From assembly GCF_040712315.1 (NCBI RefSeq), contig NC_134021.1:23400501-23464500 (forward strand): a DNA stretch of 64,000 nt, given 5' to 3'. Shown in pieces: positions 60,062 through 64,000 of this stretch. How positions within the stretch are numbered: position 1 is the stretch's first letter; the number at the start of each line of letters is the position of its first letter. The DNA comes from Castanea sativa. Its lineage: Eukaryota; Streptophyta; Magnoliopsida; Fagales; Fagaceae. The position numbers and the translations under genes are program-made. Below the pieces are notes generated by a model that searched no databases, was not told the DNA's origin, and was given only the letters and a program-made list of their open reading frames with translations.

Positions 60062-60516
60062 CATAGCAGCATTGTGCAAGTCCCTCCCTGGCCAATATTC
60101 CAGCGAAGATACCGAGATATTAGCGGTTGAGAATGGAGTACTCTTGGCTAAGGAGTTGGAGCTGTCACAGGTTTATATTGAATCAGATGCTCTGATGGTA
60201 GTTCAAAATATTCAAGCTAGAAATACAAATGGCAGTCTTGGCCATCTACATCAGGGAATTAATAGCATCCTTGAGACTTTTAGTTGTTGGAAAATTCAGC
60301 ATTTAAAAAGGGAATACAACAAGGTAGCTCATGAGATAGCTAGTTATGCTAGATGAAATGGTACTTATCAGGTTTGGAAGGGGATTGATCCTCCTATGGT
60401 TCAACATCTTCTCGATTTGGAACGCACCTAATTTGTACCCTTTGTAGTTTAGTTGCCTTGTCGTACTTCAATTTCATCATAATGAATTTAGTTTCCTATC
60501 AAAAAAAAAAAAAAAA

Positions 60517-61046
60517 GAAAGAAGAAAGAAAATTAGTGTAAGAATTGAAAGTTATTACTCAGTCTTTTTTTTACAAATATTAAAGTTTAGATATCAAACC
60601 CCTTAAAAAGGTTCAAAGATGTGAACTTAAAAAATAAATATTGCTTTCTTACCACCCATTTGAGAATGTCTTCCTATTAATCAACGTGACGAAATTGTTT
60701 TATTATCATGAGAGAATGTATGACAACTTTATTGACTTAAGGTTTATTAATGAATTTTTTTTTAAGTTAATATTAGGTATAGCCGTATAGCCTTGGTATT
60801 AGCATGCCAGTTTGATTCTAGATTTGCAATTAGGTTAGATTTGTGACGAACATGGTACAAAACCTAAGTGGCAAATTGTTTATAATCGGGGACAATTATT
60901 TGAAATTCACGGTAGATTTGTCCCAAAAAAAATCAATCACAACCCCCTAAAATTTTAGAATTTCACCTCCCAAAATGTAGAATTTAGGAAATAAAAAAAT
61001 TCTTGATAGAGTTCAAATAGATAGAGTAGTGTTTATTATTTAGTAC
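60517..61046. other. Non-coding stretch between two LINE copies
   Basis: AT-rich; no gene or paired repeat seen. Confidence 0.4.
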
Positions 61047-62575
61047 TTTTTTTTTTTTTGAGATAGAAACTTTATTGATGTAAACTATATGAAATACAAG
61101 CTTGGCCGTGAGCAACATGGGCAGTACAACAGGGCCAACAGAAAATACAGTAAAGCCATCCATAGACCAATCCAGAATAAAGAAAAAATAGTAAAACATG
61201 GACAACATTGCAGAAAGAACAAAAGCACCAAGCAGCACACTGTATAACTATAATTGTGTTGCGTTTAGTCGCTGGTACTCCACTAAAAAATCAATAGCCT
61301 CCTCAAAAATGTTTTTCAGATGCCGTTGGATTTTTCCAAAGTAGAATTTATTCCTTGCATTCCAAATTGCCTAGAACACTGTCGCCCACTACTCTAACTC
61401 CTCCTGAGTAAGTCTGTCGACCAACACCCTAAATAGATAGAAAAAAATCCTAAGTTGCACTTGGACATTTCTGGATTTTCCCACGGCATAAAGCCCAGAC
61501 ATTCCTGGCAAACGGACATTCCCACAGCACATGTTCCATAGATTCTGTATTCTGACAGCAAAACTCACATCTTGGCTCCACTAGCAGTTTCTGCCTATGC
61601 AGCTTTCCTCGAGTATGTAGTATATTGGAACAAGCTCGCTAGAGGAAAGTACGTACATTTAGGTTCCAGATTTTTTTCCAGATAGGCTGATCCAACCTAG
61701 CTATTGAGTGCTCACTTTGGACTTGTTCCTTTATCCTCAAAGCTACCTGATATGCTGATTTCACCGTGAAGGTTTGCTACTATTCTCCTTCCAAATCAAA
61801 GTGTCATGTGATGTGGTATTCTACAAAGGAATGGCCAGTATTTCCATTCAGGTTCTATAGGCAAAAAGATCAAATATTTTGTCCCTATCCCACTGCATAG
61901 TAGCAGTATCCTAAGCTATCTTACAGACAAAGTTGGCCAAGCTTCCCCAAGGAAAATTGGTTTGTGGGACAACCATTTATGAGCTGAGACTTCAATATTT
62001 TTGCCATCACCAACCTTCCAAATTGAGTCATCCCTGATAATATCTCTCGCTGCCAACAAGCTACGCCATACATAGGAGGGATTGTTACCAAGAACTGCAT
62101 CCATGAATGAGCAATTGGGGAAGTATCTTGCTTTATACACCCTATAAAATAGAGAATGAGTATTATGGATCAGCTGCCTTGCTTGTTTAGCTAATAAAGC
62201 TAAATTAAATGCTTGAATATCCCGAAATCCCATGCCACCATTTTTTTAGGAGTACACAACTTCTTCCAATTAATCCAGTGTATTTTCTTCTCGTCCTTTA
62301 TTTGTCCCCACCAATATTTTGCCAAAGTAGAACTGATGGTATCACATGAGGCCTTAGGAATTTTAAAAATTACCATAGTGTAGGTAGGTATAGTCTGACC
62401 AATTATTTTGATTAGAATTTCTCTACCTGCCTTGGAGATGAATTTTTCTTTCCACCCCATAACTTTATTTGTAATTTTTTCCCAAAGATCTCTAAAGGTA
62501 TTCACCGTAGATTGACCACCACCATTGGAAGACTTACTTCTCACAATCCTCCATAATTCTTGCCCCCATCAATCT
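61047..62575 (-). mobile_element. 5'-truncated LINE fragment
   Basis: On the minus strand the A tail is at 61047-61059, preceded by a 3' UTR with ATCAATAAAGTTTCTATCTC. The coding part is the end of the ORF2 reverse transcriptase and the zinc-binding region: GWKEKFISKAGREILIKIIG, WWGQIKDEKKIHWINWKKLC, MGFRDIQAFNLALLAKQARQ and NPSYVWRSLLAARDIIRDDS. A frameshift separates 62200-62544 from 61916-62233. It lacks the endonuclease and most of the reverse transcriptase, as expected of a truncated retrotransposition event. It belongs to a different LINE subfamily from the copy at 53300. Confidence 0.88.
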
Positions 62576-63341
62576 CTGAATATCCCTTTTAACTAAAATG
62601 ATTCCATTCATTTCCCTCTATGTTACTCCTAAACAAGGTTACTTACATTCCATTCATTTGTATTCCTTTCCATTCCTTTATTTTAAAACATCCAAACAAG
62701 AGTACTTAATTCCATTCAATCATTTCTTTTCCTTGCTTAAATACATCTATTCTATTATATTCCTTCATTCCTCTTTATTCCCTTAGAAACTCAAATTTTT
62801 ATTCCCCCCAAAATTGGGAGAAATTGGAGAGAATATAATTAGATTTAATAATAAAAAAAATTGCTAAAACTCCCAAAATACCCCTATATATTCAGCTCAT
62901 TATTTTAAAATGGAGTCTGATAGTAATATTGTCATAAAATGATTCTATTCATTTCCCTCTATGTTACTCCTAAACAAAATTACTTACATTCCATTCATTT
63001 GCATTCATTTCTATTCCTTTATTCCAAAACATCCAAATAAGGGTACTTAATTCCATTCCATTACTTTCTTTTTTCATTCATTTCTCTTATTTAAATACAT
63101 TATATTATATTTCATTCCTTTATGATTATTCCATTACATCCTTTATGAACTCCCAAACGAAGCCTAATGGATTTAATTAATAGGTTTCTCCATGTCTAAA
63201 TAGTCAAAATTTAGAAAATAGTTTTTTTTTGGGGGGGGGGGGGGGTTGATAAGCAGAAACTAGTGTTTTTTAGGTTAGTTATGAGCAATTAAGAGATGAC
63301 CATCAATTTACTATGTAAAATTGTGATTTACAATTATTTTT
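62576..63341. repeat. Two direct copies of a MITE-end-like repeat, and a G run
   Basis: AAAATGATTCCATTCATTTC starts near 62597, and a close copy starts near 62937; about 120 bp match. Motifs of the CATTCCATTCATTT type dominate, as in common plant MITE ends. A run of 15 G lies at about 63231-63245. No gene seen. Confidence 0.6.
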
Positions 63342-64000
63342 TGTTGGCTTTAATTCCGTGCCAATTTTGATTGTAATTTTATTCAATCTTTTATACCTTG
63401 TATTTTATGTGGGATTTTATTGTAAGGGTTGTGTGTTAGAGAGAGAGAGTGTGTGTGAAGACTCAAGCTTTTGAAGGCAGAAGATTTCTCACGGGTATCT
63501 CGCGACTAAGCATCCCGCGAAGTGATGCATGTGCCTTGCACATGACTGGAATGCGAAGAGTCATGACAGATGGTGACAGCTAGTTTTCACGAGTGTCTCG
63601 CGAGTAAGGCCTTCCCGCGAGACACTCGCGAAACAGTCTGTTTTGCTATTTTGTCCTATCTGCTCCACTACATTCTCAATCACACTATATATATCATCCT
63701 TACCCACATATTGAGTAGAGAGCTTTTTAGAAGAGAAACCCCTAGCCTCAACCTTTGAGAGTGTGAGATTGTCATACCCACAATTCTGCACAAAATTCAT
63801 TGTGGTTTTCCTCTACTCTTACCTCTCCATTTCTAAATCCTTGAGAGGTTGATAACCGAAACACTTACCACACCTATATTGAGTGTCTAGTGAGTTTTTG
63901 GTGCTGCTGGGAAGCATTGGAAGAAGCTAAGCTTTGACGGATTCAATCGGGCGCATTGCGGGATCCGAAAAGTTAGAGAATACATGACTCCGTGAAGTCC
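63342..64000. repeat. Candidate LTR start, cut by the window edge
   Basis: The possible start is TGTTGGCTTTAATTCC at 63342. It is followed by GA/GT runs, a CpG-rich inverted repeat, a TATATATAT box near 63686 and sequence without coding potential. The combination resembles a long plant LTR, but no second copy is in the window. Confidence 0.4.
63590..63628. repeat. CpG-rich perfect inverted repeat
   Basis: CGAGTGTCTCGCG (63590-63602) and CGCGAGACACTCG (63616-63628) are perfect complements around a 13-nt loop. With one mismatch the arms extend to 18 bp. Confidence 0.9.

Larger units (their letters stand above)
54530..60357 (+). pseudogene. LINE ORF2: endonuclease, reverse transcriptase, RNase H; frameshifted and split
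   Basis: The start is MIALSWNCWEPGNL at 54530. Endonuclease motifs are ETKLNKK, GFYGHPE, CFGDFNEILS, LRLDRFF and STSDHYTFLL. Frameshifts lie near 55550, 56210 and 57490. The reverse transcriptase has PTKAPGPDGMS, FDISKTYDRVEW, GLRQGDPLSSYLF and FVDD at about 56610-56621 with both aspartates kept. The zinc-binding segment has ICLMCDNEVEIIAHSLVFC. RNase H starts at about 58500 (FKINVDGATSADD) and, after the inserted segment, continues at 60067 (ALCKSLPGQYSSEDTEILAV), ending at TGA near 60355. It is not functional. Confidence 0.9.
53300..60516 (+). mobile_element. L1-type LINE, interrupted by two insertions
   Basis: ORF1 with a DUF4283-like domain, ORF2 with endonuclease, reverse transcriptase, zinc-binding region and RNase H, then a short 3' UTR and a 16-base A tail (60501-60516). 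A TRIM (58016-58465) and a 1.4-kb unclassified segment (58625-60061) split the C-terminal part of ORF2. The start at 53300 is approximate. The target duplication was not identified. Confidence 0.9.

Overview
This is a stretch of a eukaryotic plant nuclear genome, from a dicot. The evidence is an intron-rich IQM-type calmodulin-binding gene, a nuclear tRNA-Ala gene with internal A and B boxes, and a dense load of plant transposable elements. The style of the repeats reminds me of Fagaceae (oak relatives), but that is memory-based and unproven. The DNA is AT-rich with many (TA)n tracts. Only two features look like functional host genes: tRNA-Ala(UGC) at 6532-6604 and the IQM gene at 8738-11586, whose 5' UTR exon and TATA box extend to about 12705. 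Everything else recognisable is mobile DNA or its remains.

Layout. 1-4626: a decayed Ty1/copia element on the minus strand, cut by the left window edge, with a 397-bp-arm palindrome in its integrase. 6838-7200: a decayed duplicate of the 3' end of the IQM gene. 13894-17112: a deleted Gypsy derivative with two LTRs. 17563-18228: two SINE-like copies in opposite orientation, each with target-site duplications (TSDs). 18386-20590: nested terminal-inverted-repeat elements. 21975-33741: a hAT-type element split by an 11.1-kb Gypsy element of Tat type (22197-33314). 37457-43560: a second, internally deleted member of the same Gypsy family, inserted in a (TA)n tract. 46212-47444: a Pack-MULE that captured the 5' end of a WDHD1/Ctf4 gene and carries it in both inverted arms. 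48164-52743: hAT and other small inverted-repeat elements. 53300-60516: an L1-type LINE interrupted by a TRIM with identical LTRs and by a 1.4-kb unclassified insertion. 61047-62575: a 5'-truncated LINE on the minus strand. 63342-64000: probably the start of another LTR.

How the parts relate. Both Tat-type Gypsy copies carry their gag-pol genes on the minus strand and a three-exon antisense ORF on the plus strand, with the same two introns in each copy. Most of the disabling point changes for which a likely parent codon is evident are C-to-T or G-to-A, as expected from long-term cytosine methylation. The layers of insertion give a relative history. The hAT element is older than the Gypsy inside it, and the LINE is older than the TRIM inside it. 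The TRIM is the youngest datable event, because its LTRs match at all 175 positions by eye.

All exon boundaries, element ends and repeats were read by eye. No alignment, database search or expression data was available.
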